DNA of 64,000 bases, taken from contig NC_092090.1 in the NCBI RefSeq assembly GCF_045679555.1, positions 33,472,093 through 33,536,092 of the forward strand, written 5' to 3'. Every line of letters starts with the position of its first letter. The first letter of the stretch is position 1. The translations under genes and the position numbers were made by a program. This DNA comes from Salvelinus alpinus (lineage: Eukaryota > Chordata > Actinopteri > Salmoniformes > Salmonidae). The notes beneath the pieces were generated by a model. It was given only the letters and a program-made list of their open reading frames with translations. It was not told the origin of the DNA and did no database searches. Positions 26,164 to 36,439 of the stretch are shown here, in pieces.

Positions 26164-27692
26164 CAGTACCAGTCAAAAGTTTGGACACACCTACTCATTC
26201 AAGGGTTTTTCTTTATTTTTACTATTTTCTACATTGTAGAATAACAGTGAAGAAAGACATCAAAACTATGAAATAACACATGGAATCATGTAGTAACCAA
26301 AAAAGTGTTAAACAAATCAAAATACATTTTATATTTGAGATTCTTCAAAGTATCCACCCTTTGCCTTGATGACAGCTTTGCACACTCTTGGCATTATCTC
26401 AACCAGCTTCACCTGGAATGCTTTTCCAACAGTCTTGAAGGAGTTCCCACATATGCTGAGCACTTGTTGCCTGCTTTTCCTTTACGCTGCGGTCCAACTC
26501 ATCCCAAACCCATCTCAATTGGGTTGAGGTCGGGTAATTGTGGAGGCCAGGTCATCTAATGCAGCACTCCATCACTCTCCTTCTTGGTCAAATAGCCCTT
26601 ACACAGCCTGAAGGTGTGTTGGGTCATAATCCTGTTGAAAAACAAATGATAGTCCCATTAAGCGCAAACCAGATGAGATGGTGTATTGCTGCAGAACACT
26701 GTGGTAGCCATGCTGGTTAAGTGTGCCTTGAATTCTAAATAAATCACAGTGTTACAAGCAAAGCACCCCCACACCATCACACCACCTCCTCCATGCTTCA
26801 CAATGGGAGCCACACATGCGGAGATCATCCATTCACCTACTCTGTGTCTCACAAAGACACAGCGATTGGAACCAAACATCTCAAATTTGGACCCATCAGA
26901 CCAAAGGACAGATTTCCACCGCTCTAATGTCCATTGCTCATGTTTCTTGTCCCAAGCAAGTCTCTTCTTCTTATTGGTGTCCTTTAGTAGTGTTTTTTTG
27001 GTTGCAACAATTTGACTATGAAGGCCTGATTCATGCAGTCTCCTCTGAACAGGTTGAGATGTGTCTGTTACTTGAACTCTGTGAAGCATTTATTTGGACT
27101 GCAATTTCTGAGGGTGGTAACTCTAATGAACTTATCCTCTGCAGCAGAGGTAACTGGGTCTTCCTTTCCTGTGGCGGTCCTCATGAGAATTTTCTTGAAA
27201 TGTTCCGTATTGACTAACCTTCATGTCTTAAAGTAATGATGGACTGTAGTTTCTCTTTGCTTATTTGAGCTGTTCTTGCCATAATATGGACTTGGTCTTT
27301 TACCAAATAGGGCTATCTTCTGTATACCACCCCTACCTTGTCACAACACAACTGATTGGCTCAAATGCATTAAGAAGGAAAGAAATTCCACAAATGAACT
27401 TTTAACAAGGCTCAACCTGTTAATTGAAATGCATTCCAAGTGACTACCTCAGGAAGCTGGTCGAGAATGCCAAGAGTGTGCAAAGCTGTCAAGGCAAAGG
27501 GTGGCTACTTTGAAGAATCTCAAATATAAAATATATTTTGATTTGTTTAACACTTTTTGGGGTTACTACATGATTCCATGTGTTATTTCATAGTTTTGAT
27601 GTCTTTACTATTATTCTACAATGTAGAAAATAGTAAAACATAAAGAAAAACCTTTGAACGAATAGGTGTGTCCAAACTTTTGACTGGTACTG
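26164..27692 (-). mobile_element. Tc1-type transposon, inactive
   Basis: Ends are CAGTACCAGTCAAAAGTTTG and its complement, flanked by TA. Long subterminal inverted repeats contain ATTTTCTACATTGTAGAATA. A broken transposase lies inside on the minus strand. It lies about 600 bases after the apba2 stop and may fall within its 3' UTR. A truncated copy of the same family is inside sord (29.6 kb). Confidence 0.9.
26658..27089 (-). pseudogene. Tc1 transposase fragment
   Basis: A 143-residue open piece covers the DDE domain start ([13 protein letters not shown]) and the [16 protein letters not shown] motif. The N-terminal DNA-binding part and the last catalytic residues are in other frames or lost. 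Confidence 0.8.
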
Positions 27693-27694
27693 TA

Positions 27695-29023
27695 TATCAA
27701 GCCAATGCTAGCAGTAGAGGTTGTATGTTACAAAACGCCATATCCCTTCAGATTTTAACTTTTTCATTTTACAGAAGTTCCACCTCGTCATGACAACAAG
27801 TCATGAGGTAAATGTTACTGACTAGTGTGCAGGTGTTTTTTTTAACTTCCTTATGTCAACACAATTTTTTGGACAGCACTGTCTCTCACACATTTTAATA
27901 ACAGTTAAATCCAAACTATTGAACTTAACATTGGTTTGATTTTCAAAAGAATGAGCAATGTATGAAACTTGAAAGGGTAGTTTCTATGTGTGCTATGTTC
28001 ATCTTATGTGTTTCACCTCAACAGAAACTCAGTTAGTCGATTTGTGAATGTATTGTGTTGTAAGAACTGTGTCCATTGCCATAAGCAGTATTAGAATGTC
28101 TGTACATAAAGAGAACTTTGTCTAGGATTGTGCTCATAAGCGTAACGGTTAGTCACTACAAACATCCCTCCTGCTTTGTCGGGCTTCAGCCTTGAGAGAA
28201 AGATGAACAAAGAATCCCACTGTGACTGAGGAAGCCTTATGACTGAGTAATGCTTTTAACTTACATTGTACTAAAAATTACATTGGAAAAATTAACATTT
28301 ATCTGTGTGCATGCCTCATGATAGTATCAAGTCATTACGGCAAGATAACAATAAAATCTCAAATAAACCCCCATTTCTGTTTGGCTGGCTAATTGGAATA
28401 TATTTGTTTTACTGTGAATTGTGTCATTGGGTTTTATCAGTCAACGGTTTCACATAAACCATTTACATTTTTTTATTTATTTATTGTATGGACAAGAGAT
28501 TGATTGTCTGCATTACAGTATGTGCAACACACTGGACTTGGCATACAACGTGTGAATTAGTCTCTACCTCCTCCTGGTGGCAGCAGCTAGGTACTGACTA
28601 GAGGACTACACACACACAAAAAAATATATATATTTCAATACTTTCTGGTTTATAACAAGATTCAAAGGCTGTATTTAACAGTTTTGCGTCATCTTATACA
28701 AATATGGTAATCAAGCAATCCCACTCAAAAGTAACTTGAAATCACATGATGACAGAGAAAGCTGCTGTGAGCATAACATTTTGTCAAATCATATACTTAG
28801 TTTCATACAGTAACGTCTCCAAATATCACATTTCAAGAGTGAAAATTGCTGTTTGGGCAACAGGTAACCTGATTTAAGATGTATACCTGAACATAATCAG
28901 ACATTGAAAGTGTACAATAACATGGGGAAAAATAGACAAATAACAGAATAATCAACTGTTAGATCTACAGCGCTGTGGTTGTCTATACTGGCTCTCTTAT
29001 TGGTCCTGGTGTTCCCAGTCCTC
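27695..29023. other. Intergenic, apba2 to sord
   Basis: The region between the convergent ends of apba2 (+) and sord (-). No exon recognised. It may hold 3' UTR of one or both genes: a possible plus-strand AATAAA is at 28350-28355. Confidence 0.5.
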
Positions 29024-32000
29024 TCAGGGGTTCTGGTCAGTCTTGTCACACTTGAGCATGATCTTGATCCCTTGTCCCTGGCGTGTGGTCTCGAAGGCCT
29101 GCACAGCCTGCTCCAGGGGGAACCGGTGGGTCACCAGGGGCGCCACGTTCACCTTCTTAGAGGCCAGCATCGCTATAGCCATTGGCCAGCTAGAATAAAA
29201 GGATAAAAACACATTAACAGTAGAGTTATAAGACAACAGATAAACACAACTTGCTGCAATTGTTGGAAGATTAGGGACCATATTCCTGAAGACCTCCCAT
29301 TTTTGGGAAGGGCCTGTAAGTAAGCATTTCACTGTTATTCTACACCTGTTGATTACGAAGCACGTGACAAGTAAAATTTGATTTGAAGACCTACGTCCTG
29401 CGCTGGCTTCAGGGCTCTTTTGTGTAAATGTTAACAACTTATTTTCTGTACTTAGTCAACTTGAGAGGAGGAGGTTCACTTACGTGTTGCAGTAGCGGAA
29501 GACCCCTCTGATGTCCACCTCTCTGAGAGCAGCATTAAGCAGTGGGATAGTGGTCATTGCTGCACCCAACCCCACTAGAACCACCACTCCTCCAGGACGT
29601 GTAGCCTGGCAGCAAGCATATATATAGTACCAGTCAAAAGTTTGGACACACCTACTCATTCAAGGTTTTTTCTTTATTTTTACTATTTTCTACATTGTAG
29701 AATAATAGTGAAGACATCAAAACTACGAAATAACACATATGGAATCATGTAGTAACCAAAAAAAGTGTTATATATATATTTGAGATTCTTCAAAGTAGCC
29801 ACCCTTTGCCTTGATGACAGCTTTGCACACTCTTGGCATTCTCAGCCAGCTTCAAGAGATAGTCACCTGGAATGCATTTCAATTAACAGGTGTTCCTTGT
29901 TAAAAGTGAATTTGTGGAATTTCTTTCCTTAATGCGTTTCTCACTACTCCCCCATATGCCATGTCTTGAAATATGCAGACAGACGGATTAAAAGTATGTT
30001 TACATTCTAATACTTCTGAAAGCCAACTTTCTCCACCCATAACTTTGGACTTTATAGCATTCCCAGAAAGCATGGATTATTCAGTCATTATTCGTTTTAC
30101 ACTTAAGACATGACTCTGTTGTTGTGCTGTAGAATTTGTGAATTTTTTCTCTTGTATAATACATTCTATAGATTAGTTTATACTGGATTAAGCGTACATT
30201 TTCGTTCACTGTAATTTCATCAGTTATGCTCCAACATTCCCTCCATCTTGTACCAACATCAGTTCTTTGTCATGGTTCCAATAGTTTGTTTTTTTCTGGG
30301 AGAAAACTGCAACATTTCACAGTACAGTATTTCCATGGGCTCTAATATCACTCTTGTGGCTGTACTTACATAAATGGCAGTTTGGACACTGCTCTCCACA
30401 CCGGTGCACTCAATGGTGATATGAGGCTGTGCTCCCAGCATTCCCTCCACTCTCTTAGCCAGCTCCTCAGGCCCATCCTCTCTCTTCACAGTCAGAGGGA
30501 AGTCTGCTCCCAGCTCCTTCGCCATGACCAGGCGATCTGCTGACAGGTCTGAAACAGGAAGGACAAAAATAATACTGTGGCAGTCCCTACTATACTGGGC
30601 CAGCACACAGTATTACATATGTACACACATTTATACCTTTTCACTTCGAAGCTCTTTCAAAATAAGGAAGTCCCTGGTAGACAATTCTAATCTAAGAGAA
30701 ACAAAATGGATCCCATATAGAGTGTATTATTACACCCGGTGCCTTACCAGATATGACCACCTGTGAGGCACCCATAGCCTTGGCCACCAGCAGACAGACC
30801 AGCCCAATTGGTCCTGTGATAGGGAAAAGAGAAATGAGAGAGATGCTTAGGTTGAATGTGGACATGTTAATTGGAAGTTTGGACACTGCTCTCCATGCCG
30901 ATGCACTCGATGGGGATATGAGGCTGTGCTAGTAACCTTAGAGGATATTTTTCAACTTAGCTGGTCATTGTGAAACTGTGTGCATGAGGGCTAGAAGTGA
31001 TGACATGAGGGGTCGGTATAGGAAATAGTACATAAGCCTTGTCTGAGCCAGAAGGGCCCATAGGGCAGGAGCCTATCGCCTGATTCAGTAGCTTGAGACA
31101 GCTTGATGTAAAAGTACACTCCCTGGACAGGACGCTAGTGTATCGCAGGGCCTATATGGAAAATACATCTATCATTAACTAAAAAGCAAGAGCTGATCTT
31201 TATTTAACCAACCCTTTCATTCATTAATGAATGTTTAGGTATTTACATGTGTTAATTGTTTATAAAGCACGCTCGCTTACCAGAAGAGTAGATTTGTTAA
31301 ATATCAAGTCTACAGGTGTTTAAGTTCACTGGGTTTTCCAACTGATGTTATGCTGTGTCAACATGATTCTCACTTTTGTAACTAAACCACATTCTTTAAT
31401 TTCCGAACTTGCATGGGCATGTTAGTGGAATGTAATAACCTCCATACTTCTAATTGGCTGTATATTCTGCAAAGTTACATTTAATTTTATTTGGTTTTAT
31501 CATGTCTTGTAGTAGTTGAATGACTGGACATAAAACCTGAATAGCTGCAACTGCCAAATTGTGTCACACTTCATGGGTCCAAGCTGCAGTAACAGTAAAT
31601 AACAGTAACAATTAATAACAGCCGAGCTTAACCTACCTGCCCCACAGATAAGTACACTACTGCCCAGGGTCACTCCAGCTCTGCGGCAGGCATGAATACC
31701 CACAGACAGCGGCTCAATCAGGGCCCCTTCCTCATATGTCACATTGTCAGGCAGCCTGTTCATACACAGAAACAGAGAGAACTTAAGCAATGTAGGTTTG
31801 TCATGTTACCCCCAATGTTCTACAATGGCAGTATGTTGACAGTTATCTGTCCTTGTAGATAAAGTAGAAATAATGAACTCACTTGTAACAGAAGTTGGCG
31901 CTGTGTTTGTAAAATCTGCACAAATTCCCATCATCAGGGGGTGTGGCACAGAAGAAGATGGTGGGGGAAAGATTGTAGTTTCCTGATTTGAAGAACTCGT

Positions 32001-32966
32001 CCATCTCGCGAGGGACACCTGGCTCTACGGCGACTCTATCCCCTAATTATCCAACACAAATTAATAATTGACAGACAACCCAAAGTTGCGTTATCTGATC
32101 AATGTTTTTTTAACTGATGAACTTTAACCTGCATTAAAAGCAAAACATAACCTCATTGAATCAACTGAGTACTTCCTTCTCACATGCTTGCACAGTTCTT
32201 ACCTTCTTTGAGGTTCTTCACTGCTGAGCCCACCTTCACCACCCGACCAGCGGCCTCATGCCCCAGCACCATGGGCTTCTTTACCACAAAGTCACCTATG
32301 CGTCCATTTTGCCAGTAGTGCACATCCGACCCACAGATCCCAACTGAATGCATCTGAAGCAACACCTCTGAATAAAGGAAAGACAAGCAATTGCTCCACA
32401 GGATACACAAACTGTACACAAAAAAAATGACATGCAGAAATATACTGTACAAGCTGTCGGGATACTACATTGTTTCTATACCATTTGGACCTGGTTCAGG
32501 GATGGGTCGTTGTTCCTGTAAGAAATCAATCATCACAATTAGCCTGACCATTCAAATAATCAATCATAATTATTTCTCCATTCATACTGGCATTCCCCCA
32601 TGTTCACGAGTAGTGTCCCGCAACCAGCCATTTAAATGACCATTTATAGTAAAACATTTTACTTTGACTTTTAATGTCACAAATGACTTTTTTTTATATT
32701 TTTTAAAACTTGTAATATTCAAAAGTAAGTCAAAATTGTTAATATTATAAATGGTAATTTAAATGGATAGTTCCGGGACGAAGCTATGCCATGAGCAGAT
32801 GAGCTAACTAACGTTACGTTAGCGACTTTCTGATATTGACCGAAAGCTGCAGTTTTCATGAAATCTCGATCTGCTTACATCATCATGACATAGTTATAGA
32901 CTACTTTATTACCAGTCTGAGGTCACCCTGGGAATGCAACACCACGGACAGGTTTTCTTTTTCCAT
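29024..32966 (-). CDS. sord: sord, sorbitol dehydrogenase, 9 exons
   Basis: Zinc-dependent NAD enzyme of the polyol pathway that oxidises sorbitol to fructose in the cytosol. Exons in transcript order: 32966-32913, 32515-32482, 32367-32203, 32042-31883, 31755-31637, 30813-30748, 30548-30370, 29605-29484, 29189-29024. Splices keep frame and give 354 residues (human 357). The first exon encodes [18 protein letters not shown]. Zinc ligands are visible: Cys in [10 protein letters not shown], His-Glu in VLGHEAAG, and the Glu of ALIEPLSVG. The NAD fold has GAGPIG followed by VVISDLS. The conserved end is [14 protein letters not shown]. It is divergent from the LRR gene (697 bases between ATGs) and downstream of terb2 on the same strand. 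A Tc1 fragment touches the intron just before exon 8. Confidence 0.96.
29318..29387 (+). mobile_element. LINE/SINE 3' tail
   Basis: Contains GTAAGCATTTCACTG and GTGACAAGTAAAATTTGATT, a common salmonid Rex1/SINE-type tail. It lies in the last sord intron, with no body sequence. Confidence 0.6.
29625..29945 (+). mobile_element. Truncated Tc1 copy in sord intron, beside a splice acceptor
   Basis: Begins AGTACCAGTCAAAAGTTTGG and follows the first ~320 bases of the family at 26164-27692, with internal deletions, then stops near GGAATTTCTTTCCTTAATGC without the other end. Its TIR starts only about 20 bases from the sord exon 8 boundary (29605), so the element supplies most of the branch-point region of that intron (sord is on the minus strand). 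Confidence 0.8.
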
Positions 32967-33663
32967 GTTGTATTCACTCAAAGACAACCACGGTGTGAAT
33001 AAAATCAGAAATCTTGTAAAATGCTTGTTTGGTCTGTGCAGGGCTCAAAGTGCATCTTCCTGCTGCTTGGTGGGCAGTCGACAAAACAAAACATGTGATT
33101 GGCGTACGGTTGGAGAGAACATGCCATTATAGCAAAGAAGGGAGGGTCGAATTGAGCTATTCTTAAAATTTAACGAAAAGTGTATTGCTATTTCGTAGCT
33201 ATTTTATTAATCGAATCTAACTTATTCTAATGATTTATACGTTGATAATGGTGTAAGGCTATGAAATGCCTGCGTCGCATTTGAGCTAACCCAGAGCGCT
33301 CTGATTTGTCACATAATTTCAGTGCCTGGTAAATGGACCAATCACAGGTCTTGTTTCCGGGGCGGGAATGAGGTTGAAGACACACAGGAAATGTTTCTAT
33401 GGAGACAAATATTAAAGACGTCAGAACAGTGGTCTGAATAAGACTCAACCACAGATACAACAGATATTTCACCGGATGTACAAATGTGAAGAATCTTTGA
33501 CTCAAATGTCTGTCCGTCTGCTTTGTACATAGAGTATTTTGCTTCTTTTTTTCTCTTAAAAAAACCAACTTAGCTACAAATAACGCTAAGAAATAATGAA
33601 CATCGACAATATGGTTGTTGAATGTGCTCGCAAACATTTGGAAAAGTTCAATATTAGTCACCC
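32967..33663. promoter_or_regulatory. Probable bidirectional promoter of sord (-) and LRR gene (+)
   Basis: The two start codons are divergent with 697 bases between them. The region holds ATTGG at 33098-33102 and CCAAT at 33338-33342, each inside a similar ~19-base block in opposite orientation (AAACAAAACATGTGATTGG and the complement of CCAATCACAGGTCTTGTTT). A GC box GGGGCGGG is at 33359-33366. NF-Y and Sp1 sites are the usual readers of these motifs. Transcription start sites are not determined. Confidence 0.55.
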
Positions 33664-36190
33664 ATGTCTAGTTGTACTTCCACCTACAACACTAACCAAA
33701 ATAAAACAAAGCTGTTTTTGAATGACAACTGTCTTCTCTTCCCTCCAAACGAGGTAAGCAAGACTGAAAAAAAATACTTTAATTGAAGATGTTACCCCAA
33801 TTTTCTACATTATCCATAGGCCGGCCTAAATAGCACCACTTAAGGGGAAAAGTTGTACAAATGCCTAGCATTAAAATCTTGCCGATTAGAAATGACTTTC
33901 TTGTGAAGATCCTGCATTTAGAACAGCTTGAGGAACTTGTTCTTGATGGGAACCAGCTAACTATGCTGCCAAGTGCCATTGGATGTCTGAGGAACCTTAC
34001 GATCCTAGGAGTCAATAATCCCATATATATGCCTCCAGAGGCCTTGGGAGACCTGACAGAGCTGCAGGTGCTGTGGGCTGCGTTCTGTGGTCTAATAATG
34101 CTGCCTTCCTCCATCAGAAAACTCAGCATGTTACAAAAACTTGTTCTGAACAATAACGCAATCACTGAACTGCCTCCTGACATAGGACCGTTACAAGCCC
34201 TACATTGGTTTAACCTGGCAGGCAATGAACTAAAGGCTCTTCCAGATGAAATCAATAACTTTATCAACTTGGACAGAATCAGTTTTGAGCATGTGCCCAA
34301 ATCACTGTCAGGTCAGTGATTTCATGTGCATTCAACTGATCATTGAGTCTCTTTACATTATATCTGCAAAGAGAGAAGTTGCTAAAAGCAAAGGCAATAT
34401 TATTGTTGTACTATTAGCCTAAATGCATAATCAATTAAATATTTTCTACAGATATGACGAGGTTTCAAGTCAGGAGTGTGAAGTTCAATGACATTACGTC
34501 ACTGGAAGATGACCTGATCCTTGGATTTAACGGGATGCCTAAGCTTGACCACTCAGACACAAACCACATCATTGGTCCTCAATGATGTCACCATTGCCCT
34601 TGATTCTAAGCAATTTTGTGCTGCTATTTTTATTTACTTGGCCAAAGCTTTTGATACGGTAGACCATTCCATTCTTGTGGGCCAGCTAAGGAGTATTGGT
34701 GTCTCTGAGGGGTCTTTGGCCTGATTTGTTAACTACCTCTCTCAATGAGTGCAGTGTATAAAGTCAGAACATCTGCTGTCTCAGCCACTGCCTGTCACCA
34801 AGGGAGTACAAGGCTCAATCCTAGGCCCCACGCTCTTCTCAATTTACATCAACAACATAGCTCAGGCAGTAGGAAGCTCTCTCATCCATTTATATGCAGA
34901 TGATAGTCTTATACTCAGCTGTTCTGAACACCTCCAAAACAAAGGTAATGTTGTTTGGTAAGAAGAATGCCCCTCTCCCCACAGGTGTGATTACTACCTC
35001 TGATGGTTTAGAGCTTGAGATTGTCACCTCATACAAGTACTTGGGAGTATGGCTAGACGGTACACTGCCCTTCTCTCAGCACATATCAAAGCTGCAGGCT
35101 AAAGTAAAATTTAGACTTGGTTTCCTCTATCGTAATCGCTCCTCTTTCACCCCAGCTGCCAAACTAACCTTGATTCAGATGACCATCCTACCCATGCTAG
35201 ATTATGGAGATGTAATTTATAGATCGGCAGGTAAGGGTGCTCTCGAGCGGCTAGATGTTCTTTACCATTCGGCCATCAGATTTTCCACCAATGCGCCTTA
35301 TAGGACACATCACTGCACTCTATACTCCTCTGTAAACTGGTCATCTCTGTATATCAGTCGCAAGACGCACTGGTTGATGCTTATTTATAAAACCCTCTTA
35401 GGCCTCACTCCCCCCTATCTGAGATATTTACTGCAGCCCTCATCCTCCACATACAACACCTGTTCTGCCAGTCACATTCTGTTAAATGTCCCCAAAGCAC
35501 ACACATCCCTGGGTCGCTCGTCTTTTCAGTTAACTGCAGCTAGCAACTGAAACGAGCTGCAACAAACACTCAAACTGGACAGTTTTATCTCAATCTCTTC
35601 ATTCAAAGACTCAATCATGGACACTTACTGACAGTTGTGGCTGCTTTGCATGATGTATTGTTGTCTCTACCTTCTTGCCCTTTGTGCTGTTGTCTGTGCC
35701 AAATAATGTTTGTACCATGTTTTGTGCTGCTGCCATGTTGTGTTGCTACCATGCTGATGCTGTGTTGTCATGTGTTGCTGCCATGCTATCTCTTTTTATG
35801 TACTGTTGTGTTGTCTCTCTTGTCGTGATGTGTGTTTTGTCCTATATTTTTAAACCCAGCCCCCGTCCCCGCAGGAGGCCTTTTGCCTATTGGTAGGCCG
35901 TCATTGTAAATAAGAATTTGTTCTTAACTGACTTGCCTAGTTAAATAACAATAAATTGGAAGGTAACAAGCAAAAGGCTGGGTCAAAATATCTACTGATT
36001 CAAGTATGGAACTTGTGTTTGTTCTTCAATGTGTTGAATAAGTATTGACTGCAAACCAGTCTGGTTCAGGTGTGCTATATGTATGTGTTGGTAACCATTT
36101 AGTTTTGATTTTCTATGCTTCATGCAGGGTTTGGACTTCATTTTGCTGGGAAAAGTGAATGAAGCCGAGACAGACATTTCTGATTCATAA
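33664..36190 (+). CDS. Leucine-rich-repeat protein gene, interrupted by an L2 LINE
   Basis: Exon 1 is 33664-33753 (30 residues, ending in the LRR-like LFLNDNCLLFPPNE). Exon 2 is 33834-34311 with about five LRRs of the short leucine-proline type (LEELVLDGNQLTMLPSAIG, LQKLVLNNNAITELPPDIG). Exon 3 starts at 34452 (DMTRFQVRSVKFNDI) and runs into L2 sequence at about 34513 with no donor seen. A last exon at 36128-36190 (GLDFILLGKVNEAETD, stop TAA) follows the LINE and is trailed by a poly(A) signal. Up to about 210 residues would be coded. I cannot name the gene. The exon 3 to last exon junction is not resolved, so it may be damaged. Exon 2's acceptor (CCTAAATAG|CACCAC) is the only one that keeps frame. 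Confidence 0.6.
34513..35955 (+). mobile_element. L2-type LINE, 5'-truncated
   Basis: Reverse transcriptase pieces run in order: AKAFDTVDHSILVGQLRSIG, GSILGPTLFSIYINNIAQAV, HLYADDSLILSC (catalytic YADD kept), SYKYLGVWLDG and PMLDYGDVIYRSA. There are frame breaks near 34725 and 34920 and an internal deletion after the YADD motif. The 3' tail TTCTTAACTGACTTGCCTAG TTAAATAA ends near 35955. It lies in the sense direction of the LRR gene and starts right against its third exon. Confidence 0.88.
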
Positions 36191-36244
36191 CACACTGTAT
36201 ATCTCATCATGTCTGTGTAAATAACAATATATGTATGTAAACTC

Positions 36245-36250
36245 TTTAAT
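36245..36250 (-). terminator. Possible terb2 poly(A) signal (ATTAAA)
   Basis: On the minus strand ATTAAA lies 190 bases past the terb2 stop. If used, terb2 and LRR gene transcripts overlap at their 3' ends between about 36230 and 36410. Confidence 0.3.
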
Positions 36251-36384
36251 TCAATAGGTTAAATAATTGTATTTTTTTATATTTCAACAACTAAAACAAT
36301 GGTGAATAGTGAAAAAGGACAACACTGTCTAGCGATCCTGCTAAATCTTCCATTTAACACCCCATAGTGTATTTGTTCTTCTCC

Positions 36385-36390
36385 AATAAA
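36385..36390 (+). terminator. Poly(A) signal of the LRR gene
   Basis: AATAAA lies 195 bases after the last-exon stop at 36190 and is followed by a GT-rich stretch. This supports 36128-36190 being a genuine terminal exon. It is 50 bases from the terb2 stop on the other strand. Confidence 0.6.
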
Positions 36391-36439
36391 AAGTGTTACT
36401 CTTAATTATCCCTGTGATCTGTATCCTTGTAATATGACA

